From assembly GCF_029544075.1 (NCBI RefSeq), contig NZ_JAJQJH010000003.1, forward strand, positions 1 to 64,000: DNA of 64,000 bases, given 5' to 3'. The stretch comes from Chromohalobacter canadensis. GTDB taxonomy: Bacteria > Pseudomonadota > Gammaproteobacteria > Pseudomonadales > Halomonadaceae. Positions 28,914-38,492 of this stretch are shown piece by piece (position 1 is the stretch's first letter; each line of letters begins with the position of its first letter). Made by a program: the position numbers and the translations under genes. The notes below the pieces were generated by a model. That model had not been told where the DNA came from. It searched no databases and saw nothing but the letters and a program-made list of their open reading frames with translations.

Positions 28914-30620
28914 ATGGGAAAAATACTCAACGACCTTTCGGTCAGGGCTAGCCTGACAATTGCGCTGACTATCATGGTCGTGATGATTGCGGTCATCAGC
29001 GCATTGGGGTTCTACTCCAACCAAAAAAGTGCCGAGACACTGGATACCATCGGTACTATTGGTTTCGAACAGACCAATACCGTCAACCGTGCCACCATGA
29101 ACCTGATACGCGCGCGCGGTCTGCTGGCCAGTTACCGCAATGCGTTAGAGGCCGGGGATACCCAGCGTGAACAACAGCTTCAAGACGAGATCGAGGCTGC
29201 GATTCAAAACGCTAGCGCGCGCATCAGCCAGTTCGAAGACGTTGCCAAGACCGATACCGGTGAAGAATATGCGGCTCGTATCGGCGATGCCTTTGCTGCC
29301 TTTCACGAAGAGGTCGAACTAGAATTGAACGCCGGTCAGGATGCCGTGCGCACCGAGCAAGATCAGCGTATCAACCCGATGATGAATGCTCTCGACGATA
29401 GTGTGCGCGACTTCATCCAGTACGCCGAGACACGCGTCGACGACTCCATCGTGGCAGATGCGGATAACAGCCAGTTGATGGAAATCCTGTCGATCGTGCT
29501 GCTGATTCTCGCTGTCATCGTGGCGCTTCTGGTACGCATGGTGTTGGTCAAGTCCGTGGTCAAGCCATTGGACGAAGCGGTCGAGCATTGCGAGCACATC
29601 GCCAAGGGCGATCTCTCTCATCGCATCGCCGAACGTGGCAAAAACGAGATCGGGCGCTTGTTCGCCGCCATGCGCGACATGCAAAGCGGGCTGGTGGGGA
29701 CGGTCACCTCCGTGCGTGAAGCCAGTGGCTCGATTCATGGTGGGGCCCGCGAAATTGCGTCGGGCAATGCCGACCTGTCCTCGCGGACCGAGCAGCAGGC
29801 CGCCTCGCTCGAGGAAACTGCCTCGAGCATGGAAGAGCTGACCTCTACCGTGCGTCAGAATGCCGACAATGCGCGGCAGGCGAGTGCCCTGGCCAGCGAT
29901 GCCTCGAGCACTGCCGGGCGCGGCGGCGATGTCATGCAGGAAGTCACCACGACCATGCAGGGCATCACCGAAAGTTCCAAGCAGATCTCCGATATCATCG
30001 GCATGATCGATTCGATCGCCTTCCAGACCAACATTCTGGCGTTGAACGCCTCGGTCGAGGCAGCGCGTGCCGGTGAGCAGGGGCGTGGCTTTGCGGTGGT
30101 CGCTAGCGAAGTGCGTAACCTGGCCAGCCGCAGCGCCGAGGCCGCCAAGGAAATCAAGGGCTTGATTCATACCTCGACCACTCAGATCGAGCAGGGCTCC
30201 GAGCTGGTGGGCAACGCCGAAACCACGATGCGCGATGTCGTTCAGGCGGTGAAACGCGTCAGTGACATCATGGATGAGATCTCCGCAGCATCGCAGGAAC
30301 AGAGCGATGGCATCGAGCAGGTCAGCCAGGCCGTGACGCAGATGGATCAGGTGACTCAGCAGAACGCTTCTCTCGTCCAGGAAGCATCGAGCGCGTCTGC
30401 GTCTCTGGAAGAGCAGGCGCAGCGCTTGGAAGATGTCGTCACCACTTTCCGTTTGCCGGGTGGCGCGTCACACCAGGCATTGCCGGGGGCACGTGCGCAG
30501 GCGACCAGATCGACGGCGTCCGCACCCACCACGACGTCCAAGTCTTCAGCGCAGGCGCATCATGCACCGTCGAAACGCACCTCTACGGCGCACGAAGAAA
30601 ACGAGTGGGAAGAATTCTAG
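28914..30620 (+). CDS. methyl-accepting chemotaxis protein (Tar/Tsr type)
   Basis: Transmembrane receptor of 568 residues: segment 1 (about 12-32), a periplasmic four-helix ligand domain (4HB-like, about 35-190), segment 2 (about 192-212), HAMP and the signalling helices with [20 protein letters not shown]. The C-terminal EWEEF is a CheR/CheB docking motif. The ATG at 28914 is preceded by AGGAG with 5-base spacing; an ATG 27 bases upstream is in frame but lacks a ribosome-binding site. The ligand cannot be told from sequence. Confidence 0.95.
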   Translation: MGKILNDLSVRASLTIALTIMVVMIAVISALGFYSNQKSAETLDTIGTIGFEQTNTVNRATMNLIRARGLLASYRNALEAGDTQREQQLQDEIEAAIQNASARISQFEDVAKTDTGEEYAARIGDAFAAFHEEVELELNAGQDAVRTEQDQRINPMMNALDDSVRDFIQYAETRVDDSIVADADNSQLMEILSIVLLILAVIVALLVRMVLVKSVVKPLDEAVEHCEHIAKGDLSHRIAERGKNEIGRLFAAMRDMQSGLVGTVTSVREASGSIHGGAREIASGNADLSSRTEQQAASLEETASSMEELTSTVRQNADNARQASALASDASSTAGRGGDVMQEVTTTMQGITESSKQISDIIGMIDSIAFQTNILALNASVEAARAGEQGRGFAVVASEVRNLASRSAEAAKEIKGLIHTSTTQIEQGSELVGNAETTMRDVVQAVKRVSDIMDEISAASQEQSDGIEQVSQAVTQMDQVTQQNASLVQEASSASASLEEQAQRLEDVVTTFRLPGGASHQALPGARAQATRSTASAPTTTSKSSAQAHHAPSKRTSTAHEENEWEEF

Positions 30621-30679
30621 GCTCTTTTTGAAAAGAGCCTAAGCCATGCCGCCGAGGGGCGTGTTAAATGCGCCCCTTC
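30619..30679 (+). terminator. two hairpins between receptor gene and cheY
   Basis: The first hairpin is AGGCTCTTTT-TG-AAAAGAGCCT (30619-30640), a 10-bp stem overlapping the receptor stop. The second is GAGGGGCG / CGCCCCTT (30654-30678) with a 9-base loop. Neither has a T-run, so they may protect or partly end the upstream message rather than stop transcription. Confidence 0.45.
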
Positions 30680-30734
30680 AGAGCACCAGCTCGCGCAGTG
30701 AATGATTAGCCAGATTGAATGAATCGGAGGATGT

Positions 30735-31124
30735 ATGGCAGATAAGAATATGAGCATTCTGGTCGTGGATGATTTCCCGACCATGCGGCGCATAGTGCGC
30801 AGTTTGCTCAAAGAACTGGGCTTCAATAACGTCGATGAAGCAGAAGACGGCCAGGAAGCGCTCAATAAGCTGCGTGCCGGTGGCTTCGAGTTCGTGGTCT
30901 CTGACTGGAACATGCCCAATCTCGATGGCCTCTCGATGCTCAAGGAGATCCGTCAGGACGATGCTCTGTCGGAACTGCCGGTGTTGATGGTCACAGCGGA
31001 AGCCAAGAAGGAAAATATCATCGCCGCCGCACAGGCCGGGGCGAATGGGTATGTCGTGAAGCCGTTCACCGCTGCGACGCTGGAAGAGAAGCTGGACAAG
31101 ATTTTCGAGAAACTGGGCAAGTAA
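30735..31124 (+). CDS. cheY: chemotaxis response regulator CheY
   Basis: Single-domain receiver that, once phosphorylated by CheA, binds the FliM/FliN switch. The 129 residues carry the acidic pair near the start (VVDDFP), the phospho-acceptor Asp57 ([12 protein letters not shown]), the conserved Thr in [10 protein letters not shown] and the Lys in YVVKPF. AATCGGAGG precedes the ATG. cheZ follows 22 bases later. Confidence 0.98.
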   Translation: MADKNMSILVVDDFPTMRRIVRSLLKELGFNNVDEAEDGQEALNKLRAGGFEFVVSDWNMPNLDGLSMLKEIRQDDALSELPVLMVTAEAKKENIIAAAQAGANGYVVKPFTAATLEEKLDKIFEKLGK

Positions 31125-31146
31125 GTTCGCACGAGGAGGGCAGGCC

Positions 31147-31836
31147 ATGAGCGGTGAAACGCAGCCGGAGAACAGTGCGGATGGCATCCCCGCTGACGAT
31201 CTGATTCACAAGATCGGCAAGATGACGCGGATGCTCCACGAAAGCATGCGCGAGCTGGGGCTGGACAAGGAGATCGAAAAGGCGGCCGAAGCGATTCCCG
31301 ACGCGCGGGATCGTCTTAGTTATGTCGCGGACATGACTGAGCAAGCGGCGGAGCGGTCTCTGAACGCCATTGATCAGGCACAGCCGATGCAAGAGCGTAT
31401 GGAGTCGGGGGCCGAGAAGCTTGATCAACGCTGGGAAGAATGGTTCGCCGCGCCTGTCGAACTCGACGACGCGAAGGAGTTGGTAAAGGATACGCGTGAC
31501 TTCCTGCGTGATGTGCCGATCCAGACCAAGGCAACCAATGCGCAGCTGCTAGAAATCATGATGGCCCAGGATTTCCAGGATCTGACTGGTCAGGTCATCA
31601 AGAAAATGATGGATGTCATTCGTGAGATCGAGCAGCAACTGGTGCAAGTGCTGATCGATACCGCTCCTGAGAGCCATGACAAGGAAGAGCTGCAGCAACT
31701 GGCTGACGAGCGTTCGCGTAAATCTCAGAAGGGCGATGATGATCTGCTCAACGGGCCGCAAGTCAAGCCCGAAGGCACCGATGTCGTCAATAACCAAGAC
31801 CAGGTCGATGACCTCCTCGATAGCCTGGGCTTCTGA
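31147..31836 (+). CDS. cheZ: CheY-P phosphatase CheZ
   Basis: Resets the signal by dephosphorylating CheY. The 229-residue helical protein has the active-site helix region ([18 protein letters not shown], containing the catalytic Gln) and the C-terminal CheY-binding peptide [12 protein letters not shown], nearly identical to that of E. coli. Cotranscribed with cheY. Confidence 0.97.
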   Translation: MSGETQPENSADGIPADDLIHKIGKMTRMLHESMRELGLDKEIEKAAEAIPDARDRLSYVADMTEQAAERSLNAIDQAQPMQERMESGAEKLDQRWEEWFAAPVELDDAKELVKDTRDFLRDVPIQTKATNAQLLEIMMAQDFQDLTGQVIKKMMDVIREIEQQLVQVLIDTAPESHDKEELQQLADERSRKSQKGDDDLLNGPQVKPEGTDVVNNQDQVDDLLDSLGF

Positions 31837-31846
31837 TCCCTCCCTG

Positions 31847-31873
31847 CGCTGCCGGTGCTCCCCGGCAGCGTTT
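31847..31873 (+). terminator. hairpin after cheZ
   Basis: CGCTGCCGG (31847-31855) pairs with CCGGCAGCG (31862-31870) around a 6-base loop, followed by TTT. A weak intrinsic terminator that separates cheYZ from flhB. A second, smaller hairpin CCGCATTC-GAT-GAATGCGG lies at 31954-31972 in the same 199-base gap. Confidence 0.6.
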
Positions 31874-32035
31874 CAGCCTCACGTCCCCTGAATAGCATGG
31901 CTAAGTAGTCGCTATTCCAGTGATCGGCTATCCCGCGTTCCCGAGAAAATAGCCCGCATTCGATGAATGCGGTTGTTCGGCGCCTTGGTATCTGCCTTGG
32001 CGAAGGGTTTCTAGCGCCACGACGTCAGAGGGCCC

Positions 32036-33205
32036 ATGGCCGAGGGTAGCGATAGCGACGAGGAAAAGACTGAAGACCCGACACCTCGACGACTCGACAA
32101 GGCGAAGGAAGACGGTGAGGTTGCGCGCTCGCGCGAACTGACCACCTTCATGCTATTGGCGGCGGGGGTGATGGCGCTATGGTCGCTGGGTGGCCACCTC
32201 TACGAGAGTTTAGGGGGGGTCATGGAGCAGTCATTCATGTTTTCACGCGCTGAAGCGTTCGATACCGCCGTACTGATGTCGCATGTCTGGGCGTTGGGCA
32301 AAAACACGCTGGTGTCCTTGTTGCCGTTGTTCCTCATCGTATCGGTCGTCGCGCTGGCAGCACCGGTAATGCTGGGTGGCTGGCTGCTGACGGCAAAGTC
32401 GTTGCAGCCCCAAATGTCCAAGCTCAATCCCTTGAAAGGATTGAAGCGCATGTTTTCATCGCAGGCGGTAGCGGAATTGGGCAAGGCCGTTGCCAAGTCG
32501 ACGCTGGTGGGCGGTGTCGCCGTGATCTTTCTATGGTGGCATCGCGGCGACCTTCTGGGCTTGATGAACTTGCCGTTGAGCGAAGCTCTAGCGCGGGGTA
32601 TGGAACTCGCCGCGCTGTGCCTGGCTTTCTGCGTAGCGACACTCATCGTGGTGGTGCTGATCGACGTGCCTTTCCAGTTGTGGAGCTTTACCAAGAAGCT
32701 CCGCATGACCAAGGACGAGATCAAGAAAGAGCACAAGGAAAGCGAGGGCGACCCCCAAGTGAAGGCTCGCATGCGAGCCCAGCAGCAATCCATGGCACGG
32801 CGGCGGATGATGGCCAAGGTGCCGGATGCGGATGTCATCGTGACCAACCCCACGCATTATGCTGTGGCGCTGATGTACGAGGGGAGCCAGATGGAAGCGC
32901 CGCGCGTCGTGGCCAAAGGGGCGGATATGGTCGCCACGCGCATTCGCGAGCTGGGCGAGGCGCATGGCGTGCCCTTGCTGGAGGCGCCGCCGTTGGCGCG
33001 TGCCCTGAACCAGCATGTGGACATCGATCAAGAAGTCCCCGCGAATCTGTATACCGCCGTGGCGGAGGTGCTGGCTTGGGCCTACCGCTTGAAACGTGTG
33101 CGCGAGGAAGGGGGTGACTGGCCGCAAACGCCAAATGACCTCCCCGTGCCCGACGAGTTAGATCCGTCTAGGCAAAACGTTGCCGATGCCAAGGACACAC
33201 CATGA
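32036..33205 (+). CDS. flhB: flagellar type III export apparatus protein FlhB
   Basis: Membrane component that controls substrate switching. Four membrane segments lie in the N-terminal 210 residues, and a cytoplasmic domain carries the self-cleaving NPTH motif at residues 271-274 (VIVTNPTHYAVAL). The 389 residues match the family. AGAGGG precedes the ATG. Its last four bases overlap the flhA start (ATGA). A free C-terminal-domain homologue is encoded at 18188-18496. Confidence 0.97.
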   Translation: MAEGSDSDEEKTEDPTPRRLDKAKEDGEVARSRELTTFMLLAAGVMALWSLGGHLYESLGGVMEQSFMFSRAEAFDTAVLMSHVWALGKNTLVSLLPLFLIVSVVALAAPVMLGGWLLTAKSLQPQMSKLNPLKGLKRMFSSQAVAELGKAVAKSTLVGGVAVIFLWWHRGDLLGLMNLPLSEALARGMELAALCLAFCVATLIVVVLIDVPFQLWSFTKKLRMTKDEIKKEHKESEGDPQVKARMRAQQQSMARRRMMAKVPDADVIVTNPTHYAVALMYEGSQMEAPRVVAKGADMVATRIRELGEAHGVPLLEAPPLARALNQHVDIDQEVPANLYTAVAEVLAWAYRLKRVREEGGDWPQTPNDLPVPDELDPSRQNVADAKDTP

Positions 33206-35286
33206 ATGCGTTGAGTCAATTATGGGGCCGTCGCGAGTGGCTGAGCGATACCCGTTTAAAGGTCCTGGCTGGGCCCATATTGATCATCATGATCCTGTCC
33301 ATGATGATCTTGCCGTTACCGGCGTTCGTATTGGACCTTCTGTTCACCTTCAACATTACCCTGGCCATCATGGTGCTGCTGGTCAGCATGTTTACGCAGA
33401 AGCCCCTCGATTTCGCGGCCTTCCCGGCGGTCTTGTTGTTTTCGACCCTATTGCGGTTGTCACTCAATGTGGCCTCCACGCGGGTGGTCCTGCTGGAAGG
33501 GCACGAAGGTGGCGATGCGGCCGGCAAGGTGATCGAGGCCTTCGGTGCCTTCTTGATCGGCGGTAACTTCGCTGTCGGCCTGGTCGTATTCATGATCCTG
33601 GTGGTGATCAACTTCATGGTTATCACCAAGGGTGCCGGCCGTATCGCCGAGGTCGGCGCACGCTTCACCCTGGACGCCATGCCCGGCAAGCAGATGGCCA
33701 TCGATGCCGACCTCAACGCCGGCTTGATCGGTGAGGACGAAGCGCGGGCGCGGCGTCAGGAAACCTCTCAGGAAGCCGATTTCTACGGTTCCATGGACGG
33801 GGCCAGCAAGTTCGTGCGCGGTGATGCCATCGCCGGCATCATCATCATGATGATCAATTTGATCGGTGGTCTGGCGATCGGCATGGCGCAACATAGCCTG
33901 AGCTTTTCCGAAGCTGCCCATACCTATACCTTGCTGACCATCGGCGACGGGCTGGTGGCACAGATTCCGGCGCTGGTGATCTCGACTGCGGCGGGTGTCA
34001 CCGTCTCGCGCGTCAACACCGATCAGGATGTCGGTCAGCAACTGATCAGCCAGCTCTTCAACAACCCGCAGGTCCTGATGCTGGCCGCAGGCGTCATGGG
34101 GCTGCTGGGTCTCGTGCCGGGGATGCCCAACCTGGTCTTCTTGCTGTTTACCGCGTTGCTCGGAGGGTTGGCGTGGTGGATGTGGCGTCGCAACCAGCAA
34201 CAAGTCACCGAAGAGGCCTCTCCCCAGACACCGCCTCCTCAGCCCGAAGTGCCGGAGGCGAGCTGGGACGATGTGCAGCTCGTCGATACCTTGGGCCTCG
34301 AAGTCGGCCACCGTCTGATACCGCTCGTCGACCATCGCCAGAAGGGTGAGTTGCTGGGGCGTATCAAGAGCGTGCGCAAGAAATTCGCCCAGGATGTCGG
34401 CTTTTTGCCACCGGTGGTACACATCCGCGACAATCTCGAACTGGGGCCTTCGACCTATATCATCACGCTCAAGGGCGTCGAAGTAGGCCGCGCCGATGCG
34501 CATCCGGGACAATGGCTGGCCATCGACCCGGGGCAGGTATCGGGCAAGGTGGAAGGTACGCCGACCCAGGATCCCGCCTTTGGTCTGCCCGCCGTATGGA
34601 TCGACGCCGCGCAGCGGGAACGCGCCCAGGTCTACGGCTATACCGTGGTCGACGCGAGTACCGTGGTGGCCACGCATCTCAACCACCTGTTGCATCGCCA
34701 CGCCAATGACATGCTGGGGCGCCAGGAAGTACAGCAATTGCTCGACAAGATCGCCGCCGAGAACAAGTCTCTGGTCGAAGACGTGGTGCCCAAGCTGCTG
34801 ACCCTGACCGCGATGCAGCGCATTCTACAGAACCTGCTCGCTGAGGAAGTCTCGATTCGCGATATGCGTACCATCCTCGATACGCTGGCCGAGCATGCGC
34901 CACAGCAAGCCGATCCCCATGAGTTGACCGCCATGGTGCGTGTGGCGCTGGGACGCTCGATTACCCAGCAGTGGTTCCCAGGGGACCAGGAGATGCATGT
35001 CATCGGCTTGGAAGCCAATCTCGAACAAGTTCTCACTCAGGCACTGAGCAATGGCGGTGGCCTGGAGCCTGGACTGGCCGACACCCTCATGGAGCAGTCG
35101 ATGGCCGCCGTGGAGCGTCAGGAAGCGCGTGGCGAGCCGACGGTGCTGGTCGTCCAGCACGGTCTGCGTGCGTTGCTGGCCCGCTTCCTACGCCGCCGCA
35201 TTACCCATCTAGTGGTGATGTCCAATGCCGAAATCCCCGATGACCGCACCTTGCGTGTCACCGCTACCGTCGGAGCCCGTTCATGA
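33202..35286 (+). CDS. flhA: flagellar type III export gate protein FlhA
   Basis: Forms the nonameric export gate ring. The 694-residue protein has about eight membrane segments in the first 330 residues, with the conserved FHIPEP-type region GAGRIAEVGARFTLDAMPGKQMAIDADL (split here as two strings: GAGRIAEVGARF and DAMPGKQMAID), and a large cytoplasmic domain that docks chaperone-substrate complexes. Overlaps flhB and flhF at both ends by four bases, so the three are translationally coupled. Confidence 0.97.
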   Translation: MNALSQLWGRREWLSDTRLKVLAGPILIIMILSMMILPLPAFVLDLLFTFNITLAIMVLLVSMFTQKPLDFAAFPAVLLFSTLLRLSLNVASTRVVLLEGHEGGDAAGKVIEAFGAFLIGGNFAVGLVVFMILVVINFMVITKGAGRIAEVGARFTLDAMPGKQMAIDADLNAGLIGEDEARARRQETSQEADFYGSMDGASKFVRGDAIAGIIIMMINLIGGLAIGMAQHSLSFSEAAHTYTLLTIGDGLVAQIPALVISTAAGVTVSRVNTDQDVGQQLISQLFNNPQVLMLAAGVMGLLGLVPGMPNLVFLLFTALLGGLAWWMWRRNQQQVTEEASPQTPPPQPEVPEASWDDVQLVDTLGLEVGHRLIPLVDHRQKGELLGRIKSVRKKFAQDVGFLPPVVHIRDNLELGPSTYIITLKGVEVGRADAHPGQWLAIDPGQVSGKVEGTPTQDPAFGLPAVWIDAAQRERAQVYGYTVVDASTVVATHLNHLLHRHANDMLGRQEVQQLLDKIAAENKSLVEDVVPKLLTLTAMQRILQNLLAEEVSIRDMRTILDTLAEHAPQQADPHELTAMVRVALGRSITQQWFPGDQEMHVIGLEANLEQVLTQALSNGGGLEPGLADTLMEQSMAAVERQEARGEPTVLVVQHGLRALLARFLRRRITHLVVMSNAEIPDDRTLRVTATVGARS

Positions 35287-37484
35287 GCGTGATGCGTTTC
35301 CTCGGTGCTACCAGTCGCGATGCGATGCGACAGGTACGAGACGCGCTGGGGGATGATGCCCTGATCCTCTCCAACCGGCGCATGGATGACGGCGTCGAGG
35401 TCGTGGCCGTGGCCGAAGAGGCCCAGTCGTCAATGGTCGAGCAGGCCGAAGACGTGGCCGTGCCCGCGCAGGCTGGTACACCTTCCGCCGATGCGTCGCC
35501 CGCTCCGGGTCAGGATCGCCTGTACGCTGAAATGCAGGCCATGCGCGAACTGTTGATGTCGCATATTTCCGAGACACCTCGCCCGCGCAACGCCCGCCCC
35601 GGAGTGCGCGGGGTCTTGCGTCAGCGCTTGATCACCGCCGGCTTCAGCGCCCGTCTGGTACGCGAAATGCTCGAGACGCTGCCCGACGAACTCGCCGATG
35701 TCGATGCCGATGATCCGCGTTTGCTGGCCTGGAGCCGGCGTCAACTGGAGACCCGTCTCGAGGTGCTCGATGACGAGGCGACGATGCTCGAGGAGGGGGG
35801 AGTATTCGCCCTGGTGGGGCCGACCGGCGTGGGCAAGACCACCACCACCGCCAAGTTTGCGGCGCGTTACGTGATGCGCTTCGGCGGGGATGACGTGGCC
35901 CTGGTAACCACCGACGATTATCGTATCGGTGCGCATGAACAGTTGCGTATCTATGCCCGGCTGCTGGGTGTCGATGTGCATGCTGTACACCATGAAGATG
36001 ACCTCGAAGGCTTGCTGTCGCGCCTTGAAGGCAAGCGCATGGTGATCGTCGATACCGTGGGCATGAGCCAGCGCGATCAACGCGTGACGGGGCAGATCGC
36101 GCGACTCGGCGGTGCCGCCCGGCCAGTGCGGCGTCTTTTGCTGCTGAATGCGGCCAGCCACGGCGATACGCTCGAAGAGGTTGTCGAGACCTATCAGCGA
36201 GCCTCGCGGGACGCCGGTGCGCCGCTTTATGGTTGCCTGTTGACCAAGGTCGATGAAGCGCCACGCCTGGGGGCCGCGCTGGATGTCGTGATGCGCCATC
36301 GGCTGCGCCTTTATTACGTCTTGCATGGTCAGCGCGTGCCCGAAGACATTCGCCTGGCCGAAGCGCCAGCATTATTGGACGAAGCGCTGGCGGTGGGGCA
36401 AGGCTCGCCGTTCACCTTCGATGAAGGTGTGCTCACCGAGATGTTGCGGCCCACGGCCTCCGGACAGGGCCTGCAAGCACTATCGCGGGATCTCTTGGCA
36501 CAGCGCGATCAACTGGCGCGGGTGATGGAAACGCTGCAGCGCAGCGTACCGGGGGTGTCCTGGCTCGATGCCGCGTGGCGCCGTCGCGAGTCGCCACCTG
36601 CCATCCAGCAAACCTGGCTCGAAGAGCATTTGGCACCACCGTCGATGATCAAGGCATGGCATGGCGCCGAGGCGACCGGCCTGTGCTGGTCGGGAGGGAA
36701 GCCACGGGGAATGGACTGGGCGGCGCCGATGATACCGTTGGATGCCAACGGCGATGTCTTGCCGTTGGCCTGGCCTCTTCACCGTTGGCCGCCCTCGGAT
36801 ACGCAACGCCTGACCCTGGCGCGTCGTCATTTGGGCAGTCATTGGCATGTGTTCGCGCGGGTGCCCGATGCCGACGTCAGGCAACAGTTGCGCGAGTCGG
36901 ACAGCCCCTGGCTGGCACGCACGCGGGTGCAGCAGCGCGTCTGGCATGCCGGTGAACGTCTGGCGATAGGCGAGCTGGTCGATCTAGCCGAACCCTGTGG
37001 CCAGCACACCTGCCGCCTGCGTGGCCGTGCGCGACGCGTGACGTTGTCGCGTTTGCCCGTGGCCTTGGCCGAGACCGATGCTGACAACCTGCAACTGTGG
37101 ATTGCGACGAGTCATGATTCCGAGAGCGGGCGTCGGCGGGGTGTCTATCACTGGCTGGGACATGGAGGCGATGCGCTGGATATCGACATGCGCGCTTTCG
37201 TTTATCGCCAGCTCGAACAGGACGATCTGTCGCGGTTGATGCGCTCGGCGTGGCAACAGTTGGGGGCGTCGGCACCTCTGGATTGCGAGCTACGCGTCTA
37301 CCTGGCAGCGCAACTGGCAGCTCTGGCGCTACGTATGGACTTGAGCGAGGACGGCTGGGCGGTGGATACGCGCCCGGTGGTGAAACGTCTCGCTGGTGAG
37401 CGAAAGCGGCGCAGCCCAGATACCCTGCTGCACGGGTTGATGCACTTGCTGACGGCGCATGCGGCGCTCTCACAGGCGGCTTGA
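35283..37484 (+). CDS. flhF: SRP-type GTPase FlhF with unusual C-terminal extension
   Basis: FlhF sets flagellar position and number. The 733-residue protein has the N-terminal B domain (about 1-100), the N domain (about 105-165) and the SRP G domain from Walker A GPTGVGKT at 179-186 through DTVGMSQRD to about residue 395. The typical family length is 430-500 residues, so about 330 further residues, rich in Trp, Arg and Leu, follow the G domain. I recognise no domain there. The next gene encodes an FlhG-like protein. Confidence 0.9.
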   Translation: MSVMRFLGATSRDAMRQVRDALGDDALILSNRRMDDGVEVVAVAEEAQSSMVEQAEDVAVPAQAGTPSADASPAPGQDRLYAEMQAMRELLMSHISETPRPRNARPGVRGVLRQRLITAGFSARLVREMLETLPDELADVDADDPRLLAWSRRQLETRLEVLDDEATMLEEGGVFALVGPTGVGKTTTTAKFAARYVMRFGGDDVALVTTDDYRIGAHEQLRIYARLLGVDVHAVHHEDDLEGLLSRLEGKRMVIVDTVGMSQRDQRVTGQIARLGGAARPVRRLLLLNAASHGDTLEEVVETYQRASRDAGAPLYGCLLTKVDEAPRLGAALDVVMRHRLRLYYVLHGQRVPEDIRLAEAPALLDEALAVGQGSPFTFDEGVLTEMLRPTASGQGLQALSRDLLAQRDQLARVMETLQRSVPGVSWLDAAWRRRESPPAIQQTWLEEHLAPPSMIKAWHGAEATGLCWSGGKPRGMDWAAPMIPLDANGDVLPLAWPLHRWPPSDTQRLTLARRHLGSHWHVFARVPDADVRQQLRESDSPWLARTRVQQRVWHAGERLAIGELVDLAEPCGQHTCRLRGRARRVTLSRLPVALAETDADNLQLWIATSHDSESGRRRGVYHWLGHGGDALDIDMRAFVYRQLEQDDLSRLMRSAWQQLGASAPLDCELRVYLAAQLAALALRMDLSEDGWAVDTRPVVKRLAGERKRRSPDTLLHGLMHLLTAHAALSQAA

Positions 37485-37491
37485 GGTGACG

Positions 37492-37929
37492 ATGAGTGAT
37501 CAAGCGGCGGGATTGCGCGCCTATGCGAATCAGCGGCGCGACAAGGCGGCTCTGGTGACGATCGGTCATCCGACTCCTCAGGCAGTGACGGCGACCTGTG
37601 AACGCCTTGCGTCACTCAGTGGCCTTGCCTGGGAGACCCTGCCACTCGCCGTCGGCGAAGTCACCACTGCTCAGCGTTCCTCGCCGCATTGGGGTATCTG
37701 GGTTGCCGCCGGCGCAGAAGGCCTGCAGCGTGCTTATCGCGAACTCAAGCAATGGTCGCAGCGCGAACGCTTGCCACGTCTGCTGGTGATACGCGATCCA
37801 GCCAGCGGGGGGGATATGCCGCTTGGCAACTTGGTGGACACGGCACGCCGCTTCCTTGCAGTCGAACTTGTCGTCGACCCCGCCGAGTGGCTGGCGCAGA
37901 CGCGACCATCAAGCGAGCGCCGGTCGTGA
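37492..37929 (+). CDS. short FlhG/FleN-like protein without ATPase core
   Basis: A 145-residue protein in the slot where flhG/fleN (about 270-300 residues) normally follows flhF. It starts MSDQAAGLRAYANQ, which holds the DQAxxLR motif that in FlhG inserts into and activates the FlhF GTPase. No deviant Walker A (KGGVGK) is present. The C-terminal half (GAEGLQRAYRELKQW, LLVIRDP, TARRFLAVEL) resembles the last part of the MinD fold in FlhG, so the ATPase core seems lost. The ATG at 37492 is 7 bases after the flhF stop with GAGGTGA in between. The assignment rests on motif and context. Confidence 0.65.
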   Translation: MSDQAAGLRAYANQRRDKAALVTIGHPTPQAVTATCERLASLSGLAWETLPLAVGEVTTAQRSSPHWGIWVAAGAEGLQRAYRELKQWSQRERLPRLLVIRDPASGGDMPLGNLVDTARRFLAVELVVDPAEWLAQTRPSSERRS

Positions 37930-38357
37930 AATCCCTTGGCTGCATCCTGGCATTGCTGGCGGCGTTAGGCGCCACGCTGAGCATGGCGCCGTTCGCTCAT
38001 GCCGTCGAGGCCGGCAGTTGGGCGGTGACATTGCCGCGTGGGCCGCTGCTGACGACACCGGGGCGTGACGAGCGAACAGCGCCCCTTCGTCCGCCCGCGT
38101 CTCACACGGTCGACGACGGCCGTATCACGCGGGTGTCCTGGCGTTACGCCACGAAAGAACCGAGCGATGTGCGGGCGTGGCTGTGCCATCCGCGTCGCTG
38201 TGTCGAAATGGCGACTCGTCGCGGGGGCACACAGGCCTTGGAGGGCCTTTCTGCCGAAGGGCCCTTTGTACTGCGCTTTCGGCGAGCCACCTCCCGGAAC
38301 GCGCCGCGTGCAAGCGTGCGCATCGAGGATTTGCAACTGATCGTGAATTACCGCTGA
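37926..38357 (+). CDS. flhE: periplasmic flagellar protein FlhE
   Basis: FlhE is a periplasmic protein that in enterics acts as a plug or chaperone limiting proton leak through the export gate. The 143-residue product has a signal peptide (LALLAALGATLSMAPFAHA, cleavage about residue 26) and shares with E. coli FlhE the WRY region, the two-Cys segment RAWLCHPRRCVEM and the ending VNYR. The start is GTG overlapping the preceding stop (GTGA). In enterics it follows flhA; here flhF and the FlhG-like gene intervene. Confidence 0.85.
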   Translation: MKSLGCILALLAALGATLSMAPFAHAVEAGSWAVTLPRGPLLTTPGRDERTAPLRPPASHTVDDGRITRVSWRYATKEPSDVRAWLCHPRRCVEMATRRGGTQALEGLSAEGPFVLRFRRATSRNAPRASVRIEDLQLIVNYR

Positions 38358-38492
38358 GAAGAGGCGGTGAAGGCGAATTCGGGAAAAGGCTCATCAAGCG
38401 GGGGTTATTCCGGCCTTGGCTGGCGGCCCGGAAGCTCGATAATGTCAGTGGCGTCGCGTCGAGCGTCGACCCGAACATCCGAGGCGATAGAG

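Noticed and set aside
33460-34737. 425-codon open frame antisense to flhA
   Set aside because: High-GC antisense shadow of a well-conserved gene; no start signal, and a His/Gln-rich composition typical of such shadows.
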